Source: Candidatus Geothrix skivensis
GTDB taxonomy: Bacteria; Acidobacteriota; Holophagae; Holophagales; Holophagaceae
Assembly: GCA_016721195.1 (NCBI GenBank)
Contig: JADKIO010000009.1
Coordinates: forward strand, 248,001 to 312,000
DNA: 64,000 nucleotides
Reading direction: 5' to 3'
Below are positions 1 through 11,654 of this stretch, in pieces. A model generated the notes under the pieces. That model searched no databases, had not been told where the DNA came from, and worked only from the letters and a program-made list of their open reading frames with translations. How positions within the stretch are numbered: the stretch's first letter is position 1; every line of letters starts with the position of its first letter. The position numbers and the translations under genes were made by a program.

Positions 1-1664
<1,664 letters not shown>

Positions 1665-1690
1665 GGAAAACCTCGGCCCCCAGGATACCC

Positions 1691-2257
1691 CTACTTCTTT
1701 CGCGACTTCCTGATCGGCAGATCCACGGTCTCGACGGGGAAGAGCGTCTGGGGCATCGGGGGCAGGGGCGCCATCACGGCCGGAACACTGCGGCTCGCGG
1801 TCGTTTCCTTCTGCATCAACCCCTCCAGGGCCTTCACGAAATCCGGCAGATCCTTGAAGTCCCGGTAGACGCTGGCGAAGCGCACGTAGGCCACCTGGTC
1901 CAGGCCCTTCAGCTCGTCCATGATCAGCTCGCCGAGCTCCCGGCTGCGGATTTCCCGATCGGGCCGCTCCATGAGGCGGGCATGGAGATCGCCCACCAGC
2001 TGCTCGATGCGGGCCAGGGAGACCGGCCGCTTCTGGCAGGCCAGCAGCAGGCCCTTCATGAGCTTCTGGCGATCGAAGGGCTCACGGCGACCGTCCTTCT
2101 TGAGGATCACCAGGGGCACTTCCTCCACCCGCTCGTAGCTGGTGAAACGGCGCCCACAGGACAGGCACTCGCGGCGGCGGCGGATGGAATCGCCCTCCCG
2201 GGATTCCCGGGAGTCCACCACCTTGTCCTCGATGTGTCCACAGAAGGGACAGTGCAT
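1691..2257 (-). CDS. nrdR: Transcriptional repressor NrdR
   Basis: Zinc-ribbon/ATP-cone repressor of ribonucleotide reductase genes. The protein has 188 residues. Cys3, Cys6, Cys31 and Cys34 form the zinc ribbon, followed by the conserved SYERVEEVPL stretch and an ATP-cone domain to about residue 140. The family is usually about 150 residues; here there is an extra C-terminal tail of some 35 residues rich in Pro and basic residues, without a recognisable motif. The gene sits between lon and the broken OsmC-family gene, all on the minus strand. Confidence 0.95.
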   Translation of the reverse strand: MHCPFCGHIEDKVVDSRESREGDSIRRRRECLSCGRRFTSYERVEEVPLVILKKDGRREPFDRQKLMKGLLLACQKRPVSLARIEQLVGDLHARLMERPDREIRSRELGELIMDELKGLDQVAYVRFASVYRDFKDLPDFVKALEGLMQKETTASRSVPAVMAPLPPMPQTLFPVETVDLPIRKSRKK

Positions 2258-2270
2258 GAATCTCCCAGTA

Positions 2271-2716
2271 CTAGGCTTCTACGACCCGCGGATTCAGCAC
2301 GGCCTCGCAGGTGACGGAATTGGCCACGAAGCAGTACTTGTGGGCCTTCTCGAACAGATCGACCACCTTGGCCATGCTGGTGCCCCGGGCGACGCGGATC
2401 ACCGGGCGCAGGTGCACCTGGGTGACGCGGGAGACCTTGTCCACCGTGTCCAGGATGGCCTCCGCGTGGTCCTCGTAGCCGAGGACCTCCACCTTGGCCT
2501 TGGCGCAGAGGGCCAGGAAGGTGAGCATGTGGCAGGTGGAGAGCGCCGTGCCCAGAAGGTCTTCGGGATTCCAGCGGGTCGGATCGCCGGCGACTCCGGG
2601 GCGCTGCTCACCGCGAGCGGGTGCTTGCCGGGGTTGGTGACGGTGGCGTTGCGGTTGTAGGTGGTGTCGAGGGTGTTGCCGGTCCAGCTGAGGGTGAGCG
2701 GGTAACTGTGGGCCAT
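2271..2716 (-). pseudogene. OsmC-family protein, broken by a one-base frameshift
   Basis: OsmC/Ohr-fold proteins are thiol peroxidases or related redox proteins. Reading from ATG 2716 (good Shine-Dalgarno GAGGAG) gives MAHSYPLTLSWTGNT... up to about base 2600. The family-typical continuation GDPTRWNPEDLLGTALSTCHM, with the peroxidatic-type Cys, is in another frame and runs to a TAG at 2271. The total of 446 bases is one short of a 149-codon gene, and adding one base near 2595 restores the whole protein, including the second Cys region HKYCFVANSV. This may be a real recent mutation or a sequencing error in a C/G-rich run; both halves look otherwise undamaged. Confidence 0.8.
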
Positions 2717-2807
2717 GGGTGCTCCTCGGGATGCCTGCTGCCAGGATGCCACAGTGCCTGTGGTCTTCCCTCTGCGTGCTAGCCTGGGGCGTCTTTCTGG
2801 AGCCCCC

Positions 2808-3983
2808 ATGCGCCCCTGGACGCCCCTCTCCCTGGCCTTGATCGCCCTGCCCGTCCAGGCCCAGTTCTGGAGCGAGATCGCCAACCCCAAGGTGGAGGTC
2901 ACCCTGGTGCACCCGCCGGGCCTGGGCCTCAAGGTGGAACGCCTGGCCTTTGCCCCGAGCCGCGACCTCAACTCCCGGGAGTTGGCCGACGCGCTGACGG
3001 CGGACCTGGTCCAGAGCCGTCAGGTGGAGGTGGTGGACCGCGCCCACCTGGATGCGGTGCTGAAGGAGCAGGAGCTGGGGGCCAGCGGCTACGTGGAGCC
3101 CGCCACCATCGCCCGCCTGGGCAAGCTCCTCGGCCCCAGCGTGCTGGTCATCGTGAACGTGAACCGCTCCGACCTCAGCCGCAACCAGTCCACCAAGGAG
3201 GAACGCAGCACCGACTACAAGACCAAGCAGGAAATCGTCCGCCTCAAGCGCACCAGCATCACCAGCCTGGACTTCAGCGCCACCGTCCAGGTGGTGGATC
3301 TCAGCACGGGCCGCGTGTTCGGGGCCCAGCGCCTGGAGGACACCCCCAGCCTCAGCAACACCTCCTATGAGGGATTTCCCGCCTATCCCCGGGACGCCGA
3401 CGTGCGGCGCCTGGCCTTCGAGACCGCCAAGGTGAAGGTCCTGCGCATGCTCCTGGCCTGGAGCGAGGTGCGGAAGCTGACCTTCTTCGATGACGAGGTG
3501 TTCGGCATGGCCCGGGCCCATGAGCGGTTGAGGGCCCGGGACCTCCGAGGCGCCCTGACCCTGGCTCAGGAAGGTCTCGAGCAATCGAGGCGGGACAAGG
3601 GCCAGAAGCCCAAGTTCTACCCCAGGGCCCAGTACAACCTCGGCATCATCCACTTCAGTCTCGGCGCCTACGACGAGGCCCTGCCCTACCTCCGGGCCGC
3701 CCTGGACATGCAGCCGGACGCCAGCATCTTCCAGACGGCCCTGCGGGAATGCCAGGAGGCCCTTTCGTTGCAGGAGGCCCTGCGCCAGTCTGAGCGCCGC
3801 GCCGAGCCGGCGCCCCGGGCCGAGCCGCAACCAAAGTTCCAGCCCAAGCCCGAGGCAGCACTCGCCCCCGGCAAGGCCAGCCCCGAGGAGCGCCTGCAGA
3901 GGCTCCAGGAGCTCTTCAAGAAGGGCCTGCTCGACAAGAAGGAATACGAAGCCAAGAAGGCCGAGATCCTGAAGGAGCTGTAG
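2808..3983 (+). CDS. Secreted CsgG-like protein with TPR region and C-terminal SHOCT motif
   Basis: Predicted 391 residues from ATG 2808, which opens a signal peptide (MRPWTPLSLALIALPVQA). Residues about 20-220 resemble the CsgG/LpoB-type fold: an early nucleotide-fold-like segment followed by LADALTADLVQS and VDRAHLDAVLKEQ, then a conserved hydrophobic strand. Residues about 230-330 look like TPR helices (YNLGIIHFSLGAYDEAL). A Pro/Ala/Glu-rich linker leads to a SHOCT-type tail (ERLQRLQELFKKGLLDKKEY). This combination suggests an envelope-associated assembly or sensing role, but no specific function can be given. No lipobox Cys is seen, unlike true CsgG. It is divergent from the OsmC-family gene with a short shared upstream region. 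Confidence 0.75.
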   Translation: MRPWTPLSLALIALPVQAQFWSEIANPKVEVTLVHPPGLGLKVERLAFAPSRDLNSRELADALTADLVQSRQVEVVDRAHLDAVLKEQELGASGYVEPATIARLGKLLGPSVLVIVNVNRSDLSRNQSTKEERSTDYKTKQEIVRLKRTSITSLDFSATVQVVDLSTGRVFGAQRLEDTPSLSNTSYEGFPAYPRDADVRRLAFETAKVKVLRMLLAWSEVRKLTFFDDEVFGMARAHERLRARDLRGALTLAQEGLEQSRRDKGQKPKFYPRAQYNLGIIHFSLGAYDEALPYLRAALDMQPDASIFQTALRECQEALSLQEALRQSERRAEPAPRAEPQPKFQPKPEAALAPGKASPEERLQRLQELFKKGLLDKKEYEAKKAEILKEL

Positions 3984-4100
3984 CCGCGAACAGTTAAGCT
4001 TAGGTTGGCTCGCCGGGTCAGCAGCAGTGCCACCCACGACCTGTTTCCCGTTCTTTCGCAGCTTTAGCGGTCACTTGTTTGCTTGAATGATTGGAAGGCC

Positions 4101-5384
4101 ATGCCCACGCCCGCCCGCCTCCACGTCGCCCATGCCCTCCACGAGGTCTTCGGAGAGGGGGGTCGCGTGCCGGACATCTGGGACCGGGAGCTGGGGGAGG
4201 ATGCCCACCTGGCCCAGGCCCTGCTGGGCCTGTGCCTGCGCCGCTGGGGCCGCCTCCAGGCCTGGGTGAAGCCCAAGCTGAAAGATCCCGATCGCGGCGT
4301 GCCCCTGGGCACCCGGGTCAGCCTGGCCATGGGCCTGGCCCAGCTGGCCTGGCTGCCGGGTGTCAGCGACCACGCCGCCGTGAATGAAGCCGTGGACCTG
4401 GCGGCGGACCGGGACCTGGGGTTCCTGCCCCACAAGGGCCTGGTGAACGCCCTGCTGCGCCGGGCCGCCAAGGATCGCTCGGCCCTGGCCGCCGAGCTGG
4501 AGGCCCTGCCCGCCGCCCTGGACCGCAGCCCCGTCGCCGAGCGGGCCCTGCAGGCGGCCCTGGCGCCCCATCAGACGGAAGGAGAACTGGAAGCCCTCTG
4601 GGCGCGCCTCCAGCAGCCCCCCCGCCCGGACTTCCGGCTCTTGAAAGGCGAGGTCCCCGAGGGCCTGGTGTCCGTGGCAGGCCTCCCCGGCTGCCTCTGC
4701 CTGGCGGAAGGAGCCCCCTTCCCTCGGCCCTGGTTGGAGGCATCCGGCGGCATGGTGCAGGACCGGAGCTCCCAGGCCCTTCTCGCCTATGCCTGGGACC
4801 GCCCCGTGACGCGCATCCTGGATGCCTGCGCCGCCCCCGGGGGCAAGACCACCACCCTGGCCCTGCGCCACCCCGGCGCCAAGATCACCGCCCTGGAGGT
4901 ACACCCAAAACGGGCCGCACGCCTGCGCCAGACCCTGGAGCAGCGGGGCCTCCAGGCCCAGGTGGTCGAGGCCGACGCGGCCCAGTGGCTGGAGGTCTGC
5001 GGCGCCACCTTCGACCTCATCCTGCTGGACGCCCCCTGCAGCGGGAGCGGCACCCTGCAGAAGCACCCCGAGTGGCCCTGGCTCAAGCACGAGGACCTGC
5101 CACGGCTCACCGGCCTCCAGCGGCGCCTCCTGGCGGCCGCCGCCCAGCGCCTGGCTCCCGGCGGCCTGCTCATCTACGCCGTTTGCTCCTGGTTGCCCGA
5201 AGAAGGTGTCTCCCACCTTGGCTGGCTGGAGGAGGCCCACCCGGAGCTGCGTCCGGCCCAGGTGTGGCCCGCGGCCATGGGGGCTGCCCGGGATACGGAA
5301 AGGGAGGCCACCGCCCTCTTCAGGCCCCACCCCCTGGCCTGGGAGGGTGAGGGCTTCCAGGGCTTCGCCCTCCAGCGCAGCTGA
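4101..5384 (+). CDS. rsmB: 16S rRNA (cytosine-967-C5)-methyltransferase RsmB
   Basis: Methylates C967 of 16S rRNA using S-adenosylmethionine. The 427-residue protein has an N-terminal NusB-like helical domain (about 1-140) and a C-terminal Rossmann methyltransferase domain with the SAM motif DACAAPGGKTT. Both cysteines of the RNA m5C mechanism are present: Cys313 in DAPCSGSG and Cys362 in the YAVCSWLPEEG motif, where Val replaces the usual Thr. ATG 4101 follows GGAAGG; a TTG at 4083 in the same frame is an alternative start. It converges on the small secreted protein, with only 11 bases between stops. Confidence 0.93.
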   Translation: MPTPARLHVAHALHEVFGEGGRVPDIWDRELGEDAHLAQALLGLCLRRWGRLQAWVKPKLKDPDRGVPLGTRVSLAMGLAQLAWLPGVSDHAAVNEAVDLAADRDLGFLPHKGLVNALLRRAAKDRSALAAELEALPAALDRSPVAERALQAALAPHQTEGELEALWARLQQPPRPDFRLLKGEVPEGLVSVAGLPGCLCLAEGAPFPRPWLEASGGMVQDRSSQALLAYAWDRPVTRILDACAAPGGKTTTLALRHPGAKITALEVHPKRAARLRQTLEQRGLQAQVVEADAAQWLEVCGATFDLILLDAPCSGSGTLQKHPEWPWLKHEDLPRLTGLQRRLLAAAAQRLAPGGLLIYAVCSWLPEEGVSHLGWLEEAHPELRPAQVWPAAMGAARDTEREATALFRPHPLAWEGEGFQGFALQRS

Positions 5385-5395
5385 GGGGAGAGGGC

Positions 5396-5848
5396 TCAGT
5401 GCATGGGGATCTTGCCGAGCTCCGGGCGCTGCTGGGGCCGGATCAGCCCCCCGGGGACCTCATAGGTCGCGGGGCCCTGAAAGCGCAACGCCCGGAGGCC
5501 CGGCTTTTCGTAAGCCCGGGGGCCAACGGGCACTCCCATGAGCCAGGCCTGGGCCTTGATCTGGATGGCGCAAGACTCCCCCTTGAAGCCCGCCAGGCTT
5601 GACTCCATCCGGTACTCGCCAGGGGGCAGGCCCCCGGCCATGAACCGCCCCATCCCGTCCGTAAGGGTCCCCCATACCCGACCATCCTTGTGTTTCAGGC
5701 GAATCTGGACACCCGCCACCGGCACGCCCCCCGAGGACTGGATCCCGGCCTTGATGCCCCCCGTGGTGGGGGAAATGGAGGACGAAACCGGCAGCGGGGG
5801 TTGGGGCTGCAGGACCAGGAGGAACACACAAAGGGCGGGGAAGGTCAT
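5396..5848 (-). CDS. Small secreted protein with carboxypeptidase-regulatory-like fold
   Basis: A 150-residue protein beginning with a signal peptide (MTFPALCVFLLVLQPQPPLPV). The middle (about residues 30-110) matches the pattern of carboxypeptidase-regulatory-like beta-sandwich domains: GGVPVAGVQIRLKHKDG, then TLTDGMGRFMAGGLPPGEYRM. Such domains are generally adhesion or spacer modules outside the cytoplasm. No catalytic motif is visible. ATG 5848 was chosen because it starts the signal peptide and has GAGG upstream. Its stop faces that of rsmB. The role is unknown. Confidence 0.7.
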   Translation of the reverse strand: MTFPALCVFLLVLQPQPPLPVSSSISPTTGGIKAGIQSSGGVPVAGVQIRLKHKDGRVWGTLTDGMGRFMAGGLPPGEYRMESSLAGFKGESCAIQIKAQAWLMGVPVGPRAYEKPGLRALRFQGPATYEVPGGLIRPQQRPELGKIPMH

Positions 5849-5906
5849 GGGGTGCCTCGGAGGATGTGCACAGCCTGGGATGCCGCCCGGTGGGAAGGGG
5901 GGCGCC

Positions 5907-6875
5907 TCAAGGCTTCCTGGGCGCCGGTCCGAGGGTGGTGCCGTCGATGATCTGCACGGGGACCACCACGTGGCGGACGGATTCCCGGTCGATGGCGCCG
6001 AGGGCGAGGGAGACGGCCTCGTGGGCGATGGCGGGGATGTCCTGGGCCACGGAGGCCAGGCCAGGGAAGAGGTCCACCAGGCCGTCGAAGCCCAGCACGG
6101 AGACCTGCCCGGGTACGGACACGCCCAGGTCCGCCAGGGCCCCCAGGGCGCCCACGGCCATCTCGTCCGTGGCGCAGAAGATGCCCGTGGGCCGGTGCCC
6201 CTGCTTCCAGGCGTCCCGCATGAGGCGGTAGCCCCCCAGCACGGAGCCCCCGCCCCGCAGGATGACGGGCACCAGGGAGGTGCCACCACCTTCGGCGAGG
6301 GCGGAGGTGAAGCCCGCTGCGCGATCCACGGCCCACTGGTGTTCGTCGGAAACGGTGATGTGGAGCAGGTCCCGGTGGCCCAGGGAAAGCAGCTTGGAGG
6401 CCGCGAGCCGGCCGCCGCCCATGTCGTCGGGAGCCACGCAGGAGACGCCGGGGTGGTGACCGATGAGGGCGCCGGGTACGCCCCGCCGCCAGAGGGTGGC
6501 CAGCCGCTGGTCGATGTCGGCGCAGTGGAACATCAGCACGGCATCCATGCGGCGCCGGATCTGGGTGATGTCCACCGGCAGCTCCACGAACTGCGTGGCG
6601 TGCAGCTGCATCTCCCGCAGCAGGGCCCGCCAGATGACGTTGAAGTAGGGGCTGAGGCGGTTTTCGCCAGCCCCCACCCAGATCCCCAGGGTGTGCTTGG
6701 TGCGTCGGGACAGCTCCCGGGCCACGGGGTCGGGCTCGTAGCCCAGCTTCTTCATGACGGCCAGCACCGTGGCGCGCGTTTCGGCGGCGACGGTGGGCTT
6801 GCCATTGATGACGCGGCTCACGGTCCCCGTGGAAACCCCGGCCTGCCGGGCGATCTCGCCGATGGTGATCTTCAT
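5907..6875 (-). CDS. LacI/GalR-family transcriptional regulator, probable regulator of the maltodextrin locus
   Basis: A 322-residue repressor-type protein. Residues 1-50 form the LacI helix-turn-helix (IGEIARQAGVSTGTVSRVINGK) with hinge helix; residues about 60-320 form the periplasmic-binding-protein-like sensor domain (GIFCATDEMAVGALGAL, VSVLGFDG). It lies beside glucokinase and the starch/maltodextrin genes. The only LacI-type palindromes I see are in front of those genes (8297 and 8389), with further copies at 8009 and 29718, so it is the obvious candidate to bind them. The inducer is not readable from the sequence; maltose or a maltodextrin is an inference from context. Confidence 0.9.
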   Translation of the reverse strand: MKITIGEIARQAGVSTGTVSRVINGKPTVAAETRATVLAVMKKLGYEPDPVARELSRRTKHTLGIWVGAGENRLSPYFNVIWRALLREMQLHATQFVELPVDITQIRRRMDAVLMFHCADIDQRLATLWRRGVPGALIGHHPGVSCVAPDDMGGGRLAASKLLSLGHRDLLHITVSDEHQWAVDRAAGFTSALAEGGGTSLVPVILRGGGSVLGGYRLMRDAWKQGHRPTGIFCATDEMAVGALGALADLGVSVPGQVSVLGFDGLVDLFPGLASVAQDIPAIAHEAVSLALGAIDRESVRHVVVPVQIIDGTTLGPAPRKP

Positions 6876-6992
6876 GGGTGCCGCTGTGGGTTGGGGAATG
6901 GGGAGGGGATGTCTCTACCCCATGAATACCGTTCGGGGTGCCGGGCGTCAATGCGGGCCGCAGGAGTCCCAGGTCGATCCCGCGCACCACCT

Positions 6993-8027
6993 TCACATGG
7001 TGCAGGCCGGGGCCAGGGCCGCGCCGTAGAGGCTCAGGTCGTAGTCGTGGACCAGGAAGATGGGCGTGGCGCGGGTAAGGAGATCCAGGTGGGCCCGGTA
7101 GTTCCGCTCGAAGCGGTCCATGAAACAGCCCCCCTCCAGGAAGCGGTCCCGGTTCTTCGAGGCGATGCCACCGGCGAGGAAGAGCCCGCCCGTGGGCAGG
7201 AACACGGCGCAGAGCTCGGCGCAGACCCGGGCGTAGAGCTCCACGAACAGGGTCATGGCCCGGCCGCAGGCGGGATCAGCCTGGGCCTGGGCCGAAATGG
7301 CGGCCGGCTGGTCCGGATCCGGCAGGGCCAGGATCGCCGAGGCCACCGGGGTCCAGGGGACCCGGCGGGTGTCCAGCAGGAACCGGAAGATGAGCGCGAG
7401 CCCTAGACCCGAGACGGCCATCTCAGCCCCTGGGGGGCCGGGCAGGCCTTCCTTAAGGTGCCGCCAAAGGGCCAGGGAGTCCTCGTCGAAGACGGGCAGG
7501 CCGATGTGCCCCCCCTCGCTGGGGAAAGCCCTGGGGCCCGCGGGCGTGGGGACGACGAAGCCCACACCCAGACCCGTACCAGCCCCCACCACCAGGGCCA
7601 CGCCCTTGGGATCCGCCGAGGGCAGGCTGCCATCCCCATGGGGCAGGGCCGTCACCTGCCGGGGATCCGCCAGGTCGAGCTGGAGGACGCCGCAGGAAAG
7701 GGCGATGAAGTCGTTCACCAGGTGGATGGGCAGGCCCAGCTCCCGCTCCAGGGCCACGGCATCGATATCCCAAGGGGCATTGGTGAGGTGGATGCGGCGA
7801 TCCAGCACCGGCCCCGCCGCCGACAGGCAGGCCATGGCAGGACGGCTGGTTGGATCCTGGGCCAGGAAGCGCTGCAGCGGGCCCAGCAGCGACCGCTCCT
7901 CCTGGGTGCTGTAGCGTGCCTTGCGCAGGAGCCGGAAACGAGCCCCATCCCGGGCCAGGAGGGCCAGGTTGAGGTTGGTGCCACCCACGTCGGCCACCAG
8001 GAGGGGATTGTCAGCGCTTGCATCCAC
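6993..8027 (-). CDS. glk: Glucokinase (Glk type)
   Basis: Phosphorylates glucose released in the cytoplasm by alpha-glucosidase, giving glucose-6-phosphate for the Entner-Doudoroff pathway encoded later in the window. The 344-residue protein has the ASKHA phosphate-1 motif VADVGGTNLNLALL at residues 10-23, the glucose-binding segment LVNDFIALSCG, the adenosine motif VVGAGTGLGVGFV and EGGHIGLP. Length and motifs fit the E. coli Glk group rather than the ROK family. It lies on the same strand as the LacI-family gene, 117 bases upstream of that gene's start. A LacI-type half-palindrome overlaps codons 2-7. Confidence 0.92.
   Translation of the reverse strand: MDASADNPLLVADVGGTNLNLALLARDGARFRLLRKARYSTQEERSLLGPLQRFLAQDPTSRPAMACLSAAGPVLDRRIHLTNAPWDIDAVALERELGLPIHLVNDFIALSCGVLQLDLADPRQVTALPHGDGSLPSADPKGVALVVGAGTGLGVGFVVPTPAGPRAFPSEGGHIGLPVFDEDSLALWRHLKEGLPGPPGAEMAVSGLGLALIFRFLLDTRRVPWTPVASAILALPDPDQPAAISAQAQADPACGRAMTLFVELYARVCAELCAVFLPTGGLFLAGGIASKNRDRFLEGGCFMDRFERNYRAHLDLLTRATPIFLVHDYDLSLYGAALAPACTM
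8009..8022. promoter_or_regulatory. Possible LacI-type operator inside the 5' end of glk
   Basis: TGTCAGCGCTTGCA differs at only two of fourteen positions from the edd/zwf site at 29718 (TGTAACCGCTTGCA) and has a perfect central AGCGCT, the classical LacI/GalR core. It overlaps codons 2-7 of glk, so codon constraints could explain it by chance. It is placed where a repressor would block glk transcription. Confidence 0.4.
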
Positions 8028-8296
8028 GGGAAAGACACCTCAAAAGGGCAGGATGGTCCAAGAGAAAGGATGTCCGGCGGAAGGCGACGCCGGTGACCAA
8101 GATGGTCCCTGTTTGGGGTGCCTTCGTCCACTGAGGCCAGTACCCTTTCCGGAGCGGAAAGGAATTCACCGCCTGCGGGGAATAGATATCAGGTTGTTAA
8201 TCAAGCACTTAAAAACACATGCCAAAAAGTTCCCAGGATCACGAACTCCCGCCTTGACAGACCCGTAACGGCGGTCGACCATACCTGCGGCCTTCT

Positions 8297-8310
8297 TGTA
8301 ACCGCTTACA
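8297..8310. promoter_or_regulatory. LacI-type operator, copy 1
   Basis: TGTAACCGCTTACA has perfectly complementary five-base outer arms (TGTAA/TTACA) around a CCGC core. The same fourteen bases plus flanks (CT before, CAACC after) recur at 8389. It lies just downstream of a TTGACA hexamer. Confidence 0.85.
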
Positions 8311-8388
8311 CAACCTCGTCATCCTTTCCCCACTTCCCGCCCAGAGACCCAGTCGAGCTACGCACATCACCCCAACACTCCTGTTTCT

Positions 8389-8402
8389 TGTAACCGCTTA
8401 CA
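8389..8402. promoter_or_regulatory. LacI-type operator, copy 2
   Basis: Identical to the site at 8297, including flanking bases. Start-to-start spacing is 92 bases, close to nine helical turns, which would allow one repressor tetramer or two dimers to act on the same DNA face. It lies 61 bases before the alpha-glucosidase ATG. Confidence 0.85.
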
Positions 8403-8463
8403 CAACCACTACACCCGCCCTTGAAGCCCGTTCCCCTGCTTGACTACTGAAGCGCTGCCGCCC

Positions 8464-10146
<1,683 letters not shown>

Positions 10147-10226
10147 GTTCCCTGCGACCATTCTTCGCTTTTTCCACCCACCCAACCCCCGCCGCGCAGC
10201 GGCAACTCTCCCCCGGAGGCAAGACA

Positions 10227-11585
10227 ATGAAGCGTCTCTCCCTACTCAAGGCCGCGCTGCCCATGGCGCTGGTCTGCGGACCAATCCTCGCCCAGGACGT
10301 GGTCGAAATCCACGGCTACACCCGCGCCGGCGTCGGCCGTTCCTCGAACGGCGGCGAGCAGGTGTCCTTCTTCCTGGCCAACACCGGCGGCGCCCCCACC
10401 GGCGGCCCCGGCTACCGCCTCGGCAACGAGACCGACAACTACCTGGAACTCGCCATTGACGTGAAGGCCTACGAAAAGGGCAACACGAACTTCAAGCTGC
10501 ACTTCCGGCCGACCTTCCGGAGCTACTATCAGGTCCGCGATTCGTCGGCGGATGCGGGCGGCAACGTCGACAACTCCAAGGTCGCGAACCCCAACCAGAT
10601 GGTCTACCTGCGGGAGAGCTGGGGCGAGGCCAATGGCGTGTTCGGCAACAGCGGCGCCTTCAAGGACGCTTCCCTGTGGGCCGGCCGCCGGTTCTACCAG
10701 CGGCATGACCTCCACTTCCGCGATCAGTTCTACTGGAACAACAGCGGCGACGGCGTCGGCATCGAGAACATCGATCTCGGCGGCGCCAAGATGCACTACG
10801 CCTACATCCAGCACGACACGGGGAACCTGGACAACGACTGGAACAACGGCGCCATCCGTGGTGTGGTCAAGCCCTATGCCCAGTGGGTCGGTGGCGGCGG
10901 CCACACCATCGTGGGTTCCCACGACCTGCGCTTCTCCGACATCAAGCTCTGGGAGGGCGGTTCGCTGATCCTGGGCGTCCAGTTCAACGATGCCCGCACC
11001 AAGACGGGCTTTGAGAACGATGGCAACAAGAACAAGGGCACCCAGTTCAACGTGATCCTCAACCAGGCCGGGTTCCTGGGCGGCGACAACCGCGTCTACG
11101 CCACCTACGGCAACGGCTCCACCTTCTGGAACTGGTACAGCCCCGAGGTGAAGACCGAGAACACCTGGTGGCACATCATGGATGCCTTCTACATCAAGCC
11201 CATGGCCAACCTCGAGATGCAGGGCACCGTCCAGTACCGCAAGCAGAATGGCAAGGACAGCATGCTGGGGAACACCAACTCCTGGATCTCCGTGGGTGTC
11301 CGGCCCGTCTACTTCTTCACCAAGCACTTCTCTGTCGCCTACGAAGTGGGCATGGACAAGCTGAAGTTCGACAACCAGGACGAGGCCCGCAAGCTCCTCA
11401 AGAACACCATCGCCCTGCAGTGGAGCCCCCAGGCTTCCTACTGGAGTCGTCCGGTGATCCGCATCTTCGCCACCCGCGCGGACTGGAACAAGACGGCCAA
11501 CAGCTGGAACCTGGTGGGCGAAGGCCAGTTCGGAAATTCCCTCCAGGGCATGACCTTCGGTGCCCAGATCGAAGCCTGGTGGTAA
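10227..11585 (+). CDS. lamB: Maltoporin (LamB-type maltodextrin channel)
   Basis: Outer-membrane 18-stranded porin that lets maltodextrins diffuse into the periplasm. The 452-residue product begins with a signal peptide (MKRLSLLKAALPMALVCGPILA) and continues with the family hallmarks VEIHGYTRAGVG, YRLGNETDNYLEL, LWAGRRFYQRHD and GIENIDLGGAK, ending with a C-terminal aromatic (AQIEAWW), as outer-membrane barrels do. ATG 10227 has GGAGG nine bases upstream. A strong hairpin follows its stop. LamB is mainly known from Gammaproteobacteria, so its occurrence in this kind of locus is notable if the organism is an acidobacterium. Confidence 0.93.
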   Translation: MKRLSLLKAALPMALVCGPILAQDVVEIHGYTRAGVGRSSNGGEQVSFFLANTGGAPTGGPGYRLGNETDNYLELAIDVKAYEKGNTNFKLHFRPTFRSYYQVRDSSADAGGNVDNSKVANPNQMVYLRESWGEANGVFGNSGAFKDASLWAGRRFYQRHDLHFRDQFYWNNSGDGVGIENIDLGGAKMHYAYIQHDTGNLDNDWNNGAIRGVVKPYAQWVGGGGHTIVGSHDLRFSDIKLWEGGSLILGVQFNDARTKTGFENDGNKNKGTQFNVILNQAGFLGGDNRVYATYGNGSTFWNWYSPEVKTENTWWHIMDAFYIKPMANLEMQGTVQYRKQNGKDSMLGNTNSWISVGVRPVYFFTKHFSVAYEVGMDKLKFDNQDEARKLLKNTIALQWSPQASYWSRPVIRIFATRADWNKTANSWNLVGEGQFGNSLQGMTFGAQIEAWW

Positions 11586-11598
11586 GCAGTCTCAGACC

Positions 11599-11626
11599 AA
11601 CGGCCCGTCCGCAGGGGCGGGCCGTT
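11599..11626 (+). terminator. Hairpin after lamB
   Basis: Nine-base complementary arms AACGGCCCG and CGGGCCGTT enclose a ten-base loop that can pair further. There is no T-run afterwards, so it may act as an mRNA 3' stabiliser or partial terminator between lamB and the amylase gene. Confidence 0.6.
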
Positions 11627-11654
11627 GTCTGGCCGATTCGTTCAAGGACCTGAT

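Larger units (their letters stand above)
8028..8463. promoter_or_regulatory. Control region between glk and the starch/maltodextrin genes
   Basis: This 436-base non-coding stretch is less G+C-rich than its surroundings. It contains a perfect TTGACA hexamer at 8254-8259 (possible -35; the best downstream -10-like match, ATACCT at 8281, is at a loose spacing) and the two identical operators listed separately. It must drive the rightward genes and probably glk-lacI leftwards. I see no open frame with coding character here. Confidence 0.6.

Noticed and set aside
2271..4037. Long minus-strand frame spanning the OsmC-family gene and the CsgG-like gene
   Set aside because: Only its end (2271 to about 2600) is real OsmC-family sequence; the rest is a shadow of the plus-strand CsgG-like gene.
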